Positions 24,254 through 64,000 of a DNA stretch of 64,000 nt are shown in pieces. Position 1 is the first letter of the stretch. Every line of letters starts with the position of its first letter. The stretch is taken from assembly GCF_033441515.1 (NCBI RefSeq), contig NZ_JAWQJT010000003.1, forward strand, positions 248,001 to 312,000. The letters run 5' to 3'. The position numbers were made by a program, and so were the translations under genes. The DNA comes from Amycolatopsis solani. Its GTDB lineage: Bacteria; Actinomycetota; Actinomycetes; Mycobacteriales; Pseudonocardiaceae. Under the pieces are notes generated by a model. The model was not told the origin of the DNA and did not search any database. It was given only the letters and a program-made list of their open reading frames with translations.

Positions 24254-25010
24254 AGCGCTCCTGGTCTACCGCAGTGAGCTGGCAGTGCTGCTGCGCAACA
24301 AGCCGTACCTGGTGCTGGGCATGATCCAGCCGGTGCTGTACCTGGTGCTGTGCGGGCCGCTGCTGGCCGTGCTGGTCAGCAAGACCCCCGGCGTCGCGGC
24401 CCAGACGTCCTGGGTGGACCTGACGCCGGCGCTGATCATCCAGATCGCGGCGACCAACGGCGTCTACTGCGGGTTCGTCCTGATGTCGGGCATCCGCTCC
24501 GGCGCGGTCGACCGGCTGCGGGTGACGCCGGTGAGCCGCACGGCCCTGAGCCTCGGCCAGGCCTTGCCGTCGGTGACGCTGTCGCTGATGCAGGGCGTGA
24601 TCATCCTGCTGCTGGCGAGCCTGGTGTTCGGCGTGGCGCTGAGCGTGGTGGGCGTGGCCCTGGTCCTGGTGATCACGGCGCTGACGGCGCTGTCGATCGC
24701 GTGCTGCGCCAACGCGATCGTGCTGAAGCTGCGCAACGAGGACACGTTCTCGTCGATCGTGAACATCGTGATCCTGCCGCTGACGCTGCTGTCGGGCATC
24801 CTGCTGCCGATCACCCCGGACCGGGCCCCGATGTGGCTGTACGTGCTGTCGCGGTTCAACCCGCTGGCGTACGTGGTGGACATCAGCCGGGCGAGCTTCC
24901 GGGAGACGCTGCCGGTGCTGCCGACGGTGGCGGGCGCGGTGGTGATCATCGGGCTGACCGCACTGGCGGTGCGGTGGAACTCGCGCACCTTCCAGGCGGT
25001 CGCCGCCTGA
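24243..25010 (+). CDS. ABC-2 type transporter permease, DrrB-type (255 aa)
   Basis: The membrane subunit paired with the preceding ATPase. About six hydrophobic spans are visible: roughly residues 21-45, 62-85, 104-132, 136-160, 171-192 and 226-247. Length and topology fit the ABC-2/DrrB family. The conserved region SGIRSGAVDRLRVTPVSR lies in the cytoplasmic loop after span 2, as in DrrB relatives. It is expressed from the ATPase message through a strong AGGAGG. It is followed 14 nt downstream by a GC-rich hairpin with a T-run and then by a long perfect palindrome, before the convergent PKS-6 stop. Export of the polyketide is the probable role, inferred from context. Confidence 0.94.
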   Translation: MLREALLVYRSELAVLLRNKPYLVLGMIQPVLYLVLCGPLLAVLVSKTPGVAAQTSWVDLTPALIIQIAATNGVYCGFVLMSGIRSGAVDRLRVTPVSRTALSLGQALPSVTLSLMQGVIILLLASLVFGVALSVVGVALVLVITALTALSIACCANAIVLKLRNEDTFSSIVNIVILPLTLLSGILLPITPDRAPMWLYVLSRFNPLAYVVDISRASFRETLPVLPTVAGAVVIIGLTALAVRWNSRTFQAVAA

Positions 25011-25024
25011 TCTCACTGCACCGA

Positions 25025-25055
25025 CCGGGCCGGGGACTTCCCCCGGCCCGGTTTT
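25025..25055 (+). terminator. Rho-independent-type terminator after the transporter operon
   Basis: An 11-bp perfect GC stem (CCGGGCCGGGG / CCCCGGCCCGG, 25025-25035 and 25041-25051), a 5-nt loop ACTTC, then TTTT. It lies 14 nt after the permease stop and reads in the plus direction. Confidence 0.8.
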
Positions 25056-25064
25056 CGTGCGCCG

Positions 25065-25118
25065 GGTGGTCGTGAGTGTTTAGTCGGGTTAGAACCCGAC
25101 TAAACACTCACGACCACC
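25065..25118. repeat. Long palindromic element, intergenic copy (perfect 26-bp arms)
   Basis: A perfect inverted repeat: arms 25065-25090 and 25093-25118, with a 2-nt loop AG. It sits between the convergent permease and PKS-6 stop codons, just after the rho-independent terminator and 14 nt before the PKS-6 stop. It could end transcription in both directions, although it has no T-run of its own. It shares TCGTGAGTG, GTCGGGTT and the AG loop with the coding copy at 51377-51422. Its inner TTTAG would create a stop in the frame used by the coding copies. Confidence 0.9.
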
Positions 25119-25132
25119 TTGCACCGAGCGGG

Positions 25133-28100
25133 TCAGTCGGCGCCGAGCTCCGAGTCGATCAGGCGGAACAGCTCGCCGTCGTCGGCCGAGTCCAGGGACT
25201 CCAGGAACTCGCTCTCGCCGCCGAGGCGGTCCAGCAGGGAACGCAGGCGGGTCGTCAGGAAGCCGACGGTTTCGGGGGCCAGGGCGGGATCCGCGGCGAG
25301 AGCTTCGAAGCTGCTCAGCGACGACAGCACCTGCGCCGACGGGTCCACCGGCTCCGGGCTCAGCAGCGAAAGCAGGTGCGCGCTGAGCACCCGCGGGTTC
25401 GGGAAGTCGAACAGCACCGTCGCCGGCAGCGTCAAGCCCGTCGCGTACCCCAGGCGGTTGCGCAGTTCCACGACCGTCAGCGAGTCGAAGCCGATCTCCG
25501 TGAAGCCGGTGTCCGGGTCGATCGCCGCCGGGGAGCCGTGGCCCAGGACGCTCGCCGCCAGTTCGCGGACCAGGCCCAGCAGCTCGCGGTCCTGGGCGTC
25601 CGGGGCCAGCTCGCCCAGCCGCGGGACGAACGACCGGACGCCGTCGGCGTCGATGCGGGCCGTGCGGCGGGTCTTCGGGACCAGGTCGCCGAGCACCGGC
25701 GGGACGATGTGGCCGCGCAGCACCGTCAGGTCCAGGCCCACCGGGACGACCATCGCGGCCGGCGAACCGAGCGCCGTGTCGAACAGCGCCAGGCCCTCCT
25801 CCGGGGTGAACCGGCGCAGGCCGGACTTCGCCAGGCGCTGGGCGTCGACGTCGGCGAGCGTGCCCGCCATGCCGTCCTCCTGCGCCCACGGGCCCCACGC
25901 GAGCGACACCGCCGGCAGCCCCTCCGCCCGCCGCTGGGCGGCCAGCGCGTCGAGGAACGAGTTCGCCGCCGCGTAGTTGCCCTGGCCGACGCCGCCGAGC
26001 AGGCCGCTCGCCGACGAGTACAGGACGAACGCCGCCAGGTCGAGCCCGCGGGTCAGCTCGTGCAGGTGCCAGGCGCCGTCCACCTTGGGGCGCAGCACCT
26101 TCTTCAGCCGCGCTCGCGTGAGCGACCCCACGACGCCGTCGTCGAGGACGCCGGCCGCGTGCACCACCGCCGTCAGCGGGTGGCCTTCCGGGACGCCCGA
26201 GAGCAGGTCGGCGACGTCTTCGCGGTCGGCGGTGTCGCACGCCGCGACCCGCACGTCCGCGCCCAGGCCCTTCAGCTCGTTCACCAGCTCCGCGGCCCCC
26301 GCGGAGCCGAGGCCCCGCCGTCCGGCCAGCAGCAGGTGCCGGACGCCGTGGTGGGTCACCAGGTGCCGGGCCAGCAGCCGGCCGAGCCCGCCGGTGCCGC
26401 CGGTGACGAGGACCGTGCCGTCCGGGTCGCCGAAGCCGGGCTCCGGGCGGTCCCCCGCGGGCGCCCGGACCAGCCGGGCACGGTGCGGGACGCCGTCGCG
26501 CACCGAGATCTCCGGTTCGCCGGAGTCGACGGCGGCACGGGCGGCGTCGCCTTCGACCAGCAGGAACCGGCCCGGGTTCTCCGACTGCGCCGCGCGGACC
26601 AGGCCCCGCACCGCGGCGGCCGCCGGGCCGTCACCGGTCCGGAACACCACCGGGACGTCGTCGGCGGCGAGGAAGAACTGCAGCTGGTCCAGCACCAGCG
26701 CGGTCGCGCGGTGGGTCGCGGTGACCGGGTCGCCGCTGGTGTCCACCGGCACGACGGCCACGCCGTCGTCCTTCGCCGCGGCCACCAGGGCGGCCAGGTC
26801 GGTCGCGTCCTCGCCGAGCACGACGAGCCGCTTGCCCGTCGGCGAAACTTCCGGCGAGGGCGTCCACTCGAGGTGGAACAGCGAGTCGTGCCCCTGCTGC
26901 CGCGGCGTGGCGGCTTCCCCGAACGACACGGCTTCCGCGGACACGATCAGCGTGCCGCCGGGGTCGGTCAGGGTGAGGGCGATGGCGTCGCCGTCACGGC
27001 GGAGGTGCACCCGCGCGGCCGCCGCGCCACTCGCGTGCAGCGCGAACCGCGTCCAGCCCGTGGCCGGGCGGAGCGGGGTGTCCAGCAGGGTCACGGCCTG
27101 CAGAGCCGCGTCGAGCAGGGCCGGGTGCAGGCCGAACGCGGCCGCGTCGTCCTGGCGCGAAGCCGGCAGGGCCACCTCCGCGAAGACCTCGTCACCCGAG
27201 CGCCACGCCGACCGCAGGCCGCGGAAGGCCGCGCCGATCCCGGCGAGGTCCTCGTAGAAGCCGTCGAGCTCGAGCTCCACGGCCGCGGGCGGCCAGGCCG
27301 GGTCCACCGCGGGTTCGGGCGAGCCGGGGGCGAGCCGGCCGGCCGCGGTCCGCGTCCACGGCTGCTCCCCCGCGCCTTCGGGCCGCGTCCAGATGGTCAG
27401 ATCTCGGGTGCCCGCGGGGTTTTCCGCGCCGACGACGACCTGCGCGTGCACGCCGCCGACCGGCGGCAGCGTCAGCGGGACCTCGACGGTCAGTTCCTCG
27501 ACGAGGTCGCAGCCGACCTCGTCGCCCGCGCGCACGGCCAGTTCGACGAACCCCGCCTCGGGGAACACGATCACGCCGTCCACGGTGTGGTCGGCCAGCC
27601 ACGGCTGCAGCTGCGGCGAAAGCGCGCCGGTGAACAGGAACCCGCCCGACTCCGGCAGCGCGACGCCGGCGCCGAGCAGCGGGTGCTCGGCGGAGTGCAG
27701 GCCGGACAGCCGCAGGTCGCCGTTCGCGCCGTGGAAGCCCTCGGGCCAGTAGCGGTCCGGGGCGAAGGGGTACGTCGGCAGCGCGACCGGGCGGCCGCCG
27801 CCGAAGAACTTCGCCCAGTCGACCGGGACGCGGTTCTGGTGCAGGCGGGTGAGCGCGGTGACGAGCGAGCGCGGTTCGGCGGTCAGGCCGGCGACGACCT
27901 CGCCGCCAGTGAGGCTTTCGGCCGCCATCGCGGCGGCGACACCGTCCGGGCCGGCGTCAAGGAACGTCGTCACCCCCGCTTCGGCCAACGTCGTGACGGC
28001 GTCGGCGAACCGCACGGCCTCACGGGCCTGCCGCACCCAGTACTCCGGCGCGGTGAAGTCGGCGTCCGCGGCGACGGTCGAGACGATCGGGATCGACGGC

Positions 28101-31100
28101 GCCGCCAGGTCCAGCCCGGCCACCACGCGGCCGAACTCGGCCAGCGCGGGTTCGATGAGCGGCGAGTGGAAGGCGTGCGAGACGGCGAGCCGCTTGGTCT
28201 TGGCGAAGTGCTCCCCCACCGCGAGCACGGCGGCTTCGGTGCCGGACACGACGACCGAGCGCGGCCCGTTGACGGCGGCGACCACGACGTCGTCGCCGAG
28301 CAGCGGGACGACCTCTTCTTCGCTCGCCACCACGGAAAGCATCGCGCCGCCCGGCGGGAGGGCCTGCATGAGCCGCCCGCGCGCGGCGACCAAGCGGCAC
28401 GCTCCGGCCAGGCTGAACACCCCGGCGACGTGCGCGGCCGCGATCTCGCCGACCGAGTGCCCGGCCAGCTGGTCCGGGGTGATCCCCCACGACTCCAGCA
28501 GCCGGAACAGCGCGACTTCGAACGCGAAGATCGCCGCCTGCGCGTATTGCGTCTGGTTCAGCAGCTCGGCGTCGTCGCCGTACATGACTTCGCGCAGCGG
28601 GCGGTCGAGCTCGACGTCGAGGTGCGCGAGGACGGCGTCGAGCGCGTCCGCGAACACCGGGTAGGTGGCCGCCAGTTCACGGCCCATGCCGAGGCGCTGG
28701 CTGCCCTGCCCGGCGAACAGGATCGCGAGCTTGCCTTCCGGCCCGGCCAGGGTCGGCCCGTCGAGCGCGCGCAGCCCGGCGAGCAGCTCGTCCCGGTCGG
28801 CGGCGACGACGGCGGCGCGGTGGTCGAAGTGCGTGCGGGTGGTCGCCAGCGCGGCCGCGACGTCGGTGAGATCCGCCTGCGTGGCAACGAAGTCGGCGAT
28901 CCGCGCGGCTTGTGCGGCGAGGCGCTCCGGAGTGCGGGCCGACAGCAGCACGGGCACCGGGCCGCGCACCGTGGCCGCGGTTGCCCCGAGGTCCTCGGCC
29001 TGTTCGAGGATCACGTGCGCGTTGGTGCCGCTGACGCCGAACGACGACACGGCGCCGCGGCGGGCCCGGCCGGTCTCCGGCCACGCGCGTTCCTCGGTCA
29101 GCAGCGAGATCGACCCGGCCGTCCAGTCCACTTGGGACGTCGGCTCGTCGAGGTGCAACGTCCTGGGCAGCACGCCGTGGCGGATGGCCTCGACCATCTT
29201 GATCACGCCGGCGACGCCCGCGGCCGACTGGGCGTGCCCGAGGTTCGACTTGATCGAGCCCAGCAGCAGCGGCTCTTCGCGGTCCTGGCCGTAGGTCGCG
29301 AGGAGCGCCTGCGCTTCGATCGGGTCGCCGAGGGACGTACCGGTGCCGTGCGCCTCGACGGCGTCGACGTCCGATGTGGACAGTCCGCCGTTGGCGAGGG
29401 CCTGGCGGATCACGCGTTGCTGCGACGGGCCGTTGGGGGCGGTGAGGCCGTTGGACGCGCCGTCGGAGTTGACGGCGGTGCCCCGCAGCACGGCCAGCGG
29501 CGTGTGACCGTGGCGGCGCGCGTCGGAAAGCCGCTCCAGCAGGAGCAGGCCGGTGCCTTCGGCCCAGCCGGTGCCGCCCGCGGTTTCGGCGAAGGACCGG
29601 CAGCGCCCGTCGGGGGCGAGCCCGCCCTGGTAGCTGAACTCGACGAACGCGCTCGGGGTCGCCATCACGGTGACCCCGCCGGCCACGGCCAGCGAGCATT
29701 CGCCCGACGCCAGCGCCCGCGCGGCCATGTGCAGCGCGACCAGCGACGACGAGCACGCGGTGTCGACGGTGACGGACGGGCCCTCCAGGCCGAACAGGTA
29801 GGAGATCCGGCCGGACAGGACGCTGGTGGCGGCGCCGGTGAGCAGGTGCCCGGCCAGCTCCGGCGGCGGCGAATAGCCGTTGCCGGAGCCGCCGACGTAG
29901 ACGCCGGTGGTGCTGCCGCGCAGGGCTTCGGGGTCGACGCCGGCGCGTTCGAACAGCTCCCACGCCACTTCCAGGAGCTGGCGCTGCTGCGGGTCCATCG
30001 CGAGGGCTTCGCGCGGGGAGATGCCGAAGAAGCCGGCGTCGAAGTCCGCGACGCCGTCGACGAACCCGCCCTCGTGGACGTAGGACGCGCCGCCCTGCAG
30101 GCCGAGCAGGTCCCAGCCGCGGTCGCCGGGGAACTCCGTGATCGCGTCGGTGCCGTCGGCGACCAGCCGCCACAGGTCCTCGGGCGAGCGGACGCCGCCC
30201 GGGTAGCGGCAGCTCATGCCGACCACGACGATCGGGTCGCCGTCGACCGCACCGGCCGCGACGGGCGCGGCGGCCTGGTCCTCGTCACCGAGCAACTCGG
30301 CGGCGAGCAGGCGCGCGACGGCGTCCGGGCGCGGGTGGTCGAAGACCAGGGTGGACGGCAGAGTCAGCCCGGTGGCCGCGTTGATCCGGTTGCGCAGCTC
30401 GACCGACGTCAGCGAGTCGAAGCCGAGTTCCTTGAAGGGGCGGCGGGGTTCGACCGCGGCCGCGCCCGCGTAGCCGAGCAGGCCGGCGACCTGCGCGCGG
30501 ACCAGGTCCAGCAGCAGGGTTTCCCGCTCCTTCGGGTCGGCCTCGCGCAGGCGGGCCAGCAGCCCCGAAGCCGCCGTGACGTCGCCCGGACCCGCGTCCG
30601 CGAGCGCCCGGACCTCGGGCAGTTCGCCGAGCAGGGTGCCGTCGCGGCGCGAGGTGAGTGCCGGGACGAACCGGTCCCACCGGACGTCGGCGAGCACGAC
30701 GGCGGTGTCGTCGTGGGCGACGGCCTGGCCGAGCGCGAGCAGCGCCTGCTCGACCGGCAGCGGCGGAAGCCCGCGGGCGCGCAGGAACCCGGCCGTCTCT
30801 TCGTCTTCGGCGACGCCGGTGTCCGCCCAGGCGCTCCAGGCCACCGCGGTCGCGGTGCGGCCGCGGTCCCGGCGGTGCCGGGCGAGCGCTTCGAGGCCGG
30901 TGTCGACGGCGGCGCGGTCGCGCTGGCCTTCGGCACCCCACACCGCGCTCACCGACGTGAACAGCACGAACGCTTCGAGGTCGGCGTCGGCGAGGTCTTC
31001 GTCCAGCTGGACGGCGGTGGTCCACGCGTCGGGGGCTCCGGTCATCCCGGCGGTGTGCAGCACGGCGGTCAGCGGTCGGTCTTCGGGCACCGCGGTCACG

Positions 31101-34100
31101 ACGTCGGCGCCGCATCCGGTGACCCACTCGGCGACGCGCGCACCGAAGCCCTCTTCGGCGCCGGTGACCAGCACCGTGCCGTGCGGACGCCAGGGTTCGG
31201 CGGCGCCCCCGGCGGCGGCGTGCACCAGGCGGCGGCCGAACGTCCCGGACGCGCGGACGGCGACCTGGTCTTCCGGGCCGCCGAGCGCGGCGGCGAACCG
31301 GGTGGCGGCCCGCTCGTCGAGGGTTTCGGGCAGGTCGATCAGGCCACCCCAGGCCCGCGGGTACTCCAGCGCCAGCACCCGGCCGGCCCCCCAGAGCGCG
31401 GCGCGGGCGGGGTCGGCGATCGGGTCCGAGCGGCCGACGGACACCGCGCCGCGGGTGACGGCCCACAGCGGCCGCACCGGGTCGGACCCGGCCAGCAGCT
31501 CGGTCAGCGCGGCGGTCGTGGTGAACGTCGTCCCGTCGAGGTCCAGGAACGAGACGACACCGGTGTGCTCGCCGAGTCCGGCCCGCAGGACCTCGACCGG
31601 GTCGGCGTCCGAGGCCACCACGAGCCGGTCGGCGTCGAAGGGGAGGTCGAAGCCTTCGGGGACCAGCGCGAGCCAGCGCCCGGCGGCGGGAGTCCCGGCG
31701 GGCAACGGCTTCCACGTGACGCGGTAGCGCCAGCCGTCCACAGCGGACTGTTCGCCGCGGCGGCGGCGCCACGAGGACAACGCGGGCAGCACGCGGGTGA
31801 GCGCGTCCTCTTCGACGTCGAGGGTGCTGCTGAGCGCGGTGAAGTCGGCGTCGTCGACCGCGGTCCAGAACTCGGCTTCCGCGGGGTCCGCGGTGGTCGC
31901 CGGGGCGGGCTCGGGCCAGTAGTTCTCGTGCTGGAAAGCATAAGTCGGCAGCGGGACGACCTTCGCGCCCTCGGCCAGGAAGCTCGCCCAGTCCGGGCTG
32001 ACGCCGCGGACGTGAGCCTTGGCCACCGACGTCAGGAAGCGGTCGAGGCCGCCATCGGTGCGGCGCAGGGTGCCGGTGACGACCGCGCGGGCGCCGGCGT
32101 CTTCGGCGATCTCCTGCAGCGGGACGTTGAGCACCGGGTGCGAGCTGATCTCCAGGAACGCCTGGTACTGCAGGGAAAGCAGCTCGCGGATGGCTTCCTC
32201 GAACCGGACGCGCTGCCGCAGGTTCCGGTACCAGTAACCGGCGTCCAGCCGGGTCGTGTCGAGCCACTCGCCGTCCACAGTGGAGAAGAACGGGATGTCC
32301 GACTGCCGCGGCTTCAGCCCGGCCAGCGCGGTCGCCAGCTCGTCCTCGATCAGCTCGACGTGCGCGGAGTGCGAGGCGTAGTCGACGTCGATGCGGCGGG
32401 CACGCAGGCCGGCCTCGGCCAGTTCGGCGAGGAACTCCTCCCCCGCCGCCGGGTCGCCGGCGACGACGACGGACGACGGGCTGTTGGCCACCGCGACCGA
32501 CAGCTTGCCGTCGAACCGGGCGAGGCGGGCTTCGACGTCGGCGGCGGGCGCCGACACCGACAGCATGGTCCCGGCCCCGGCGAGCCGGCGCGCGATGGCC
32601 TGGCTGCGCAGGGCGACGACCCGGGCGGCGTCGGCGAGGTCGAGCGCGCCGGACACGCAGGCCGCGGCGATCTCGCCCTGGGAGTGGCCGACGACGGCGT
32701 CCGGGGTGATCCCGTGCGCCTGCCACAGCGCGGCCAGCGCGACCATCACGGCGAACGACGCGGGCTGCACGACGTCGACGCGGTCGAGCGGAGCTGCGCC
32801 CCGCAGGACCTCGGTCAGCGACCAGTCGAGGTACGGGGACAGCGCGGCTTCGCACTCGGCGATGCGGGCGGCGAACACCGGCGACTCGTCGAGCAGCCGG
32901 GCCCCCATGCCGGCCCACTGCGCGCCCTGGCCGGGGAAGACGAACACGACCCGGCCGTCGACGTCAGCGACGCCGGTGGTCACCGCCGGGCCCGGGGTGC
33001 CGTCCGCCAGCGCGGCGAGGTCGTCGCGCGGGTCCTCGGCGACGATGACCGCCCGGTGGTCCAGCGCGGCCCGCGACTTCGCCAGCGACCAGGCCAGGTC
33101 GGCGGCGGAAACATCCCCGGCGTCGAGGTGCTCGCGCAGGCGAGCGGCCTGCGCGGCGAGCGCGGCTTCGGTGCGCCCGGCGACGACGAACGCGCGGACG
33201 CCCGGCCGCGCCTCGGTTTGCGGGCGCTCGACCGGTTCCGGCTGTTCGAGGATCACGTGCGCGTTGGTGCCGCTGATCCCGAACGACGACACGGCCGCCC
33301 GGCGGACGCGGCCGGCGTCGGGCCACGGCGTGTGCTCGGTGACGACCTCGACCGCGCCCGCCGTCCAGTCCACATGGGACGACGGCTCGTCGAGGTGCAC
33401 CGACTTCGGCACCACGCCGTGGCGCATGGCCTGGACCATCTTGATCACGCCCGCGACCCCCGCGGCCGCCTGGGTGTGCCCGATGTTCGACTTCACCGAA
33501 CCCAGCAGCAACGGCGTCTCGCGGCCCTTGCCGTAGGTGGCCAGGAGGCTCTGCGCCTCGATCGGGTCACCGAGTGGCGTGCCGGTGCCGTGCCCTTCGA
33601 CGACGTCCACATCGGACACGGTGAGCCCGGCGCCGGTGAGGGCCTGCTTGATCACCCGCTGCTGCGACGGTCCGTTGGGGGCGGTCAGGCCGTTGGACGC
33701 ACCGTCCTGGTTGACCGCCGAACCGCGCAGCACGGCCAGGACTTCGTGGCCGTGGCGGCGCGCGTCCGAAAGCCGCTCCAGCAGGACGAGGCCGACGCCC
33801 TCGGCCCAGCCGACGCCGTCGGCGGACTCGGCGTAGGACTTGCACCGCCCGTCGCGCGCGAGGCCGCCCTGGGCGGAGAAGTCCACAAAGGACCCCGGCG
33901 TGGCCATGATCGTGACGCCGCCGGCGATCGCCAGCTCGCAGTCCCCGGCCCGCAGAGCCTGCGCCGCCCAGTGCATCGCCACCAGCGACGACGAACACGC
34001 CGTGTCGACGGTGACGGCCGGGCCTTCCAGCCCGAGGGTGTAGGAGACGCGGCCGGACAGCACGCTGCCCGCGGTGCCGACGCCGAGGAAGCCCAGCGCC

Positions 34101-34600
34101 TCTTCGGGGAACTGCGCGCCTTGGCCGTAGTCGTGGTACATCACGCCGGCGAACACGCCCGTCTTGCTGCCGCGCAGCGAAAGCGGGTCGAGGCCGGCGC
34201 GCTCGATCACCTCCCAGGAGACCTCGAGGAGGTGGCGCTGCTGCGGGTCCATGGCCAGCGCCTCGCGCGGGGAGATGCCGAAGAGGCCAGGATCGAAGCG
34301 GCCCGCGTGGTCGAGAAAACCGCCTTCACGAACGTACGAACGTCCTCGTTCATCGCCGAACAGACCTCCCAGGTCCCAGCCCCGGTCTTCGGGGAACGCT
34401 CCGATGCCGTCGCCGCCGTCGAGCACGAGGTCCCACAGCCCCTCGGGCGAGGTGACCCCGCCCGGGTAGCGGCAGGCCATCGACACGATCGCCACGGGTT
34501 CCGGTTCCGCCGTTTCGAGCTCCTCGACGCGCTTGCGCGTCTTGGCCAGGTCGGCGGTGACCCACTTCAGGTACTCGACGAGCTTCTTGTCCTCGGTCAT
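25133..34600 (-). CDS. Modular type I polyketide synthase PKS-6, 2 modules (3155 aa)
   Basis: The order is docking helix ([20 protein letters not shown], about residues 6-25), module 1 KS (about 34-460), AT (about 550-870), KR remnant (about 900-1330) and ACP (about 1360-1430), then module 2 KS (about 1453-1880), AT (about 1960-2270), DH (about 2305-2560), KR (about 2600-2980) and ACP (about 3005-3075), and a C-terminal docking segment ending [13 protein letters not shown]. Module 1 has the only methylmalonyl-type AT of the window (GHSQG and YASH) and a KR without its catalytic Tyr. Module 2 is malonyl-type with an intact KR. The gene starts 7 nt after PKS-7, with GGGAGG inside the PKS-7 end serving as ribosome site, so it is probably co-translated. 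The docking pairs suggest it takes the chain from PKS-7 and passes it to PKS-2 across the opposite-strand island. Confidence 0.96.
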   Translation of the reverse strand: MTEDKKLVEYLKWVTADLAKTRKRVEELETAEPEPVAIVSMACRYPGGVTSPEGLWDLVLDGGDGIGAFPEDRGWDLGGLFGDERGRSYVREGGFLDHAGRFDPGLFGISPREALAMDPQQRHLLEVSWEVIERAGLDPLSLRGSKTGVFAGVMYHDYGQGAQFPEEALGFLGVGTAGSVLSGRVSYTLGLEGPAVTVDTACSSSLVAMHWAAQALRAGDCELAIAGGVTIMATPGSFVDFSAQGGLARDGRCKSYAESADGVGWAEGVGLVLLERLSDARRHGHEVLAVLRGSAVNQDGASNGLTAPNGPSQQRVIKQALTGAGLTVSDVDVVEGHGTGTPLGDPIEAQSLLATYGKGRETPLLLGSVKSNIGHTQAAAGVAGVIKMVQAMRHGVVPKSVHLDEPSSHVDWTAGAVEVVTEHTPWPDAGRVRRAAVSSFGISGTNAHVILEQPEPVERPQTEARPGVRAFVVAGRTEAALAAQAARLREHLDAGDVSAADLAWSLAKSRAALDHRAVIVAEDPRDDLAALADGTPGPAVTTGVADVDGRVVFVFPGQGAQWAGMGARLLDESPVFAARIAECEAALSPYLDWSLTEVLRGAAPLDRVDVVQPASFAVMVALAALWQAHGITPDAVVGHSQGEIAAACVSGALDLADAARVVALRSQAIARRLAGAGTMLSVSAPAADVEARLARFDGKLSVAVANSPSSVVVAGDPAAGEEFLAELAEAGLRARRIDVDYASHSAHVELIEDELATALAGLKPRQSDIPFFSTVDGEWLDTTRLDAGYWYRNLRQRVRFEEAIRELLSLQYQAFLEISSHPVLNVPLQEIAEDAGARAVVTGTLRRTDGGLDRFLTSVAKAHVRGVSPDWASFLAEGAKVVPLPTYAFQHENYWPEPAPATTADPAEAEFWTAVDDADFTALSSTLDVEEDALTRVLPALSSWRRRRGEQSAVDGWRYRVTWKPLPAGTPAAGRWLALVPEGFDLPFDADRLVVASDADPVEVLRAGLGEHTGVVSFLDLDGTTFTTTAALTELLAGSDPVRPLWAVTRGAVSVGRSDPIADPARAALWGAGRVLALEYPRAWGGLIDLPETLDERAATRFAAALGGPEDQVAVRASGTFGRRLVHAAAGGAAEPWRPHGTVLVTGAEEGFGARVAEWVTGCGADVVTAVPEDRPLTAVLHTAGMTGAPDAWTTAVQLDEDLADADLEAFVLFTSVSAVWGAEGQRDRAAVDTGLEALARHRRDRGRTATAVAWSAWADTGVAEDEETAGFLRARGLPPLPVEQALLALGQAVAHDDTAVVLADVRWDRFVPALTSRRDGTLLGELPEVRALADAGPGDVTAASGLLARLREADPKERETLLLDLVRAQVAGLLGYAGAAAVEPRRPFKELGFDSLTSVELRNRINAATGLTLPSTLVFDHPRPDAVARLLAAELLGDEDQAAAPVAAGAVDGDPIVVVGMSCRYPGGVRSPEDLWRLVADGTDAITEFPGDRGWDLLGLQGGASYVHEGGFVDGVADFDAGFFGISPREALAMDPQQRQLLEVAWELFERAGVDPEALRGSTTGVYVGGSGNGYSPPPELAGHLLTGAATSVLSGRISYLFGLEGPSVTVDTACSSSLVALHMAARALASGECSLAVAGGVTVMATPSAFVEFSYQGGLAPDGRCRSFAETAGGTGWAEGTGLLLLERLSDARRHGHTPLAVLRGTAVNSDGASNGLTAPNGPSQQRVIRQALANGGLSTSDVDAVEAHGTGTSLGDPIEAQALLATYGQDREEPLLLGSIKSNLGHAQSAAGVAGVIKMVEAIRHGVLPRTLHLDEPTSQVDWTAGSISLLTEERAWPETGRARRGAVSSFGVSGTNAHVILEQAEDLGATAATVRGPVPVLLSARTPERLAAQAARIADFVATQADLTDVAAALATTRTHFDHRAAVVAADRDELLAGLRALDGPTLAGPEGKLAILFAGQGSQRLGMGRELAATYPVFADALDAVLAHLDVELDRPLREVMYGDDAELLNQTQYAQAAIFAFEVALFRLLESWGITPDQLAGHSVGEIAAAHVAGVFSLAGACRLVAARGRLMQALPPGGAMLSVVASEEEVVPLLGDDVVVAAVNGPRSVVVSGTEAAVLAVGEHFAKTKRLAVSHAFHSPLIEPALAEFGRVVAGLDLAAPSIPIVSTVAADADFTAPEYWVRQAREAVRFADAVTTLAEAGVTTFLDAGPDGVAAAMAAESLTGGEVVAGLTAEPRSLVTALTRLHQNRVPVDWAKFFGGGRPVALPTYPFAPDRYWPEGFHGANGDLRLSGLHSAEHPLLGAGVALPESGGFLFTGALSPQLQPWLADHTVDGVIVFPEAGFVELAVRAGDEVGCDLVEELTVEVPLTLPPVGGVHAQVVVGAENPAGTRDLTIWTRPEGAGEQPWTRTAAGRLAPGSPEPAVDPAWPPAAVELELDGFYEDLAGIGAAFRGLRSAWRSGDEVFAEVALPASRQDDAAAFGLHPALLDAALQAVTLLDTPLRPATGWTRFALHASGAAAARVHLRRDGDAIALTLTDPGGTLIVSAEAVSFGEAATPRQQGHDSLFHLEWTPSPEVSPTGKRLVVLGEDATDLAALVAAAKDDGVAVVPVDTSGDPVTATHRATALVLDQLQFFLAADDVPVVFRTGDGPAAAAVRGLVRAAQSENPGRFLLVEGDAARAAVDSGEPEISVRDGVPHRARLVRAPAGDRPEPGFGDPDGTVLVTGGTGGLGRLLARHLVTHHGVRHLLLAGRRGLGSAGAAELVNELKGLGADVRVAACDTADREDVADLLSGVPEGHPLTAVVHAAGVLDDGVVGSLTRARLKKVLRPKVDGAWHLHELTRGLDLAAFVLYSSASGLLGGVGQGNYAAANSFLDALAAQRRAEGLPAVSLAWGPWAQEDGMAGTLADVDAQRLAKSGLRRFTPEEGLALFDTALGSPAAMVVPVGLDLTVLRGHIVPPVLGDLVPKTRRTARIDADGVRSFVPRLGELAPDAQDRELLGLVRELAASVLGHGSPAAIDPDTGFTEIGFDSLTVVELRNRLGYATGLTLPATVLFDFPNPRVLSAHLLSLLSPEPVDPSAQVLSSLSSFEALAADPALAPETVGFLTTRLRSLLDRLGGESEFLESLDSADDGELFRLIDSELGAD
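25400..30243 (-). other. PKS-6 module 2: KS-AT(malonyl)-DH-KR-ACP
   Basis: The KS has VDTACSSS and AHGTGT. The AT has [11 protein letters not shown] and [12 protein letters not shown] (malonyl). The DH keeps the first catalytic motif ([10 protein letters not shown]) and the aspartate motif (HPALLDA), but the usual YGPAF reads GIGAAF, so its activity is uncertain. The KR has [17 protein letters not shown] and NYAAAN, B-type and probably active. The ACP has IGFDSLTVV. The output is an alkene if the DH works, otherwise a hydroxyl. Confidence 0.87.
30245..34501 (-). other. PKS-6 module 1: KS-AT(methylmalonyl)-KR(inactive)-ACP
   Basis: The KS has VDTACSSS and EGHGTGT. The AT reads [14 protein letters not shown] and [11 protein letters not shown], the classic methylmalonyl-CoA signature. 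The KR Rossmann motif is altered to TGAEEGFG, and a segment is missing between VVTAVPED and [12 protein letters not shown] (position about 31100). The (L/V)DD motif is absent, and the catalytic NYAAAN site reads DRAAVD (Tyr and both Asn replaced). There is no DH. The ACP is intact (LGFDSLTSV). The predicted output is an alpha-methyl beta-ketone. Confidence 0.9.
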
Positions 34601-34607
34601 GACGGCC

Positions 34608-59723
<25,116 letters not shown>

Positions 59724-59749
59724 GTGTCAGCTCCGTAGGTTCATCGGGG

Positions 59750-64000
<4,251 letters not shown>

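Overview
The window is a fragment of one very large modular type I polyketide synthase (PKS) locus from a high-GC actinomycete. GC content is roughly three quarters, and almost every codon ends in G or C. A rare-actinomycete (Pseudonocardiaceae/Amycolatopsis-like) source is plausible but not proven by the sequence. There is no rRNA, tRNA, insertion sequence or CRISPR array. Neither a loading module nor a thioesterase is present, so the assembly line continues past both edges.

Layout. Five PKS genes lie on the minus strand and are transcribed right to left. They are PKS-8 (59750-64000, start outside the window), PKS-7 (34608-59723, 8371 aa, five modules), PKS-6 (25133-34600, two modules), PKS-2 (13363-21684, two modules) and PKS-1 (1-13339, end outside the window, at least three modules). 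The gaps are 26 nt (PKS-8/PKS-7), 7 nt (PKS-7/PKS-6) and 23 nt (PKS-2/PKS-1), which suggests translational coupling. Between PKS-6 and PKS-2 sits a three-gene plus-strand island (21888-25010): a GT1-family glycosyltransferase and a DrrA/DrrB-type ABC exporter (ATPase and permease), with overlapping reading frames. The plausible roles are glycosylation of the polyketide and export or self-resistance.

Chemistry, read from domain content (inference). In gene order the units added are: hydroxyl (PKS-8 last module); hydroxyl (7M1, dead DH); methylene (7M2, the only ER); hydroxyl (7M3); alkene (7M4); alkene (7M5); alpha-methyl ketone (6M1, the only methylmalonyl-type AT, dead KR); alkene or hydroxyl (6M2); ketone (2M1, dead DH and no KR); hydroxyl (2M2); alkene (1M1); alkene (1M2); and an incomplete 1M3. 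Twelve of the 13 ATs look malonyl-specific. Every intact KR visible has the B-type (L/V)DD motif. The product would be a long, sparsely methylated polyene/polyol-type chain, probably glycosylated.

The most unusual signal is two families of palindromic DNA elements placed in frame inside the PKS genes. The first has core CTTTCACGTGAAAG, occurs nine times and always encodes LSRES, in a linker just before a KR or in a loop of a dead DH. The second is a 44-54 bp hairpin found three times: once between two convergent genes next to a terminator, and twice inside PKS genes at the same linker position of two different modules. It is always read in the one frame of six that has no stop codon. They look like small hairpin elements that spread through the genome and were tolerated in surface loops. 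A separate regulatory point is a single TTA leucine codon in a run of rare codons in PKS-8.
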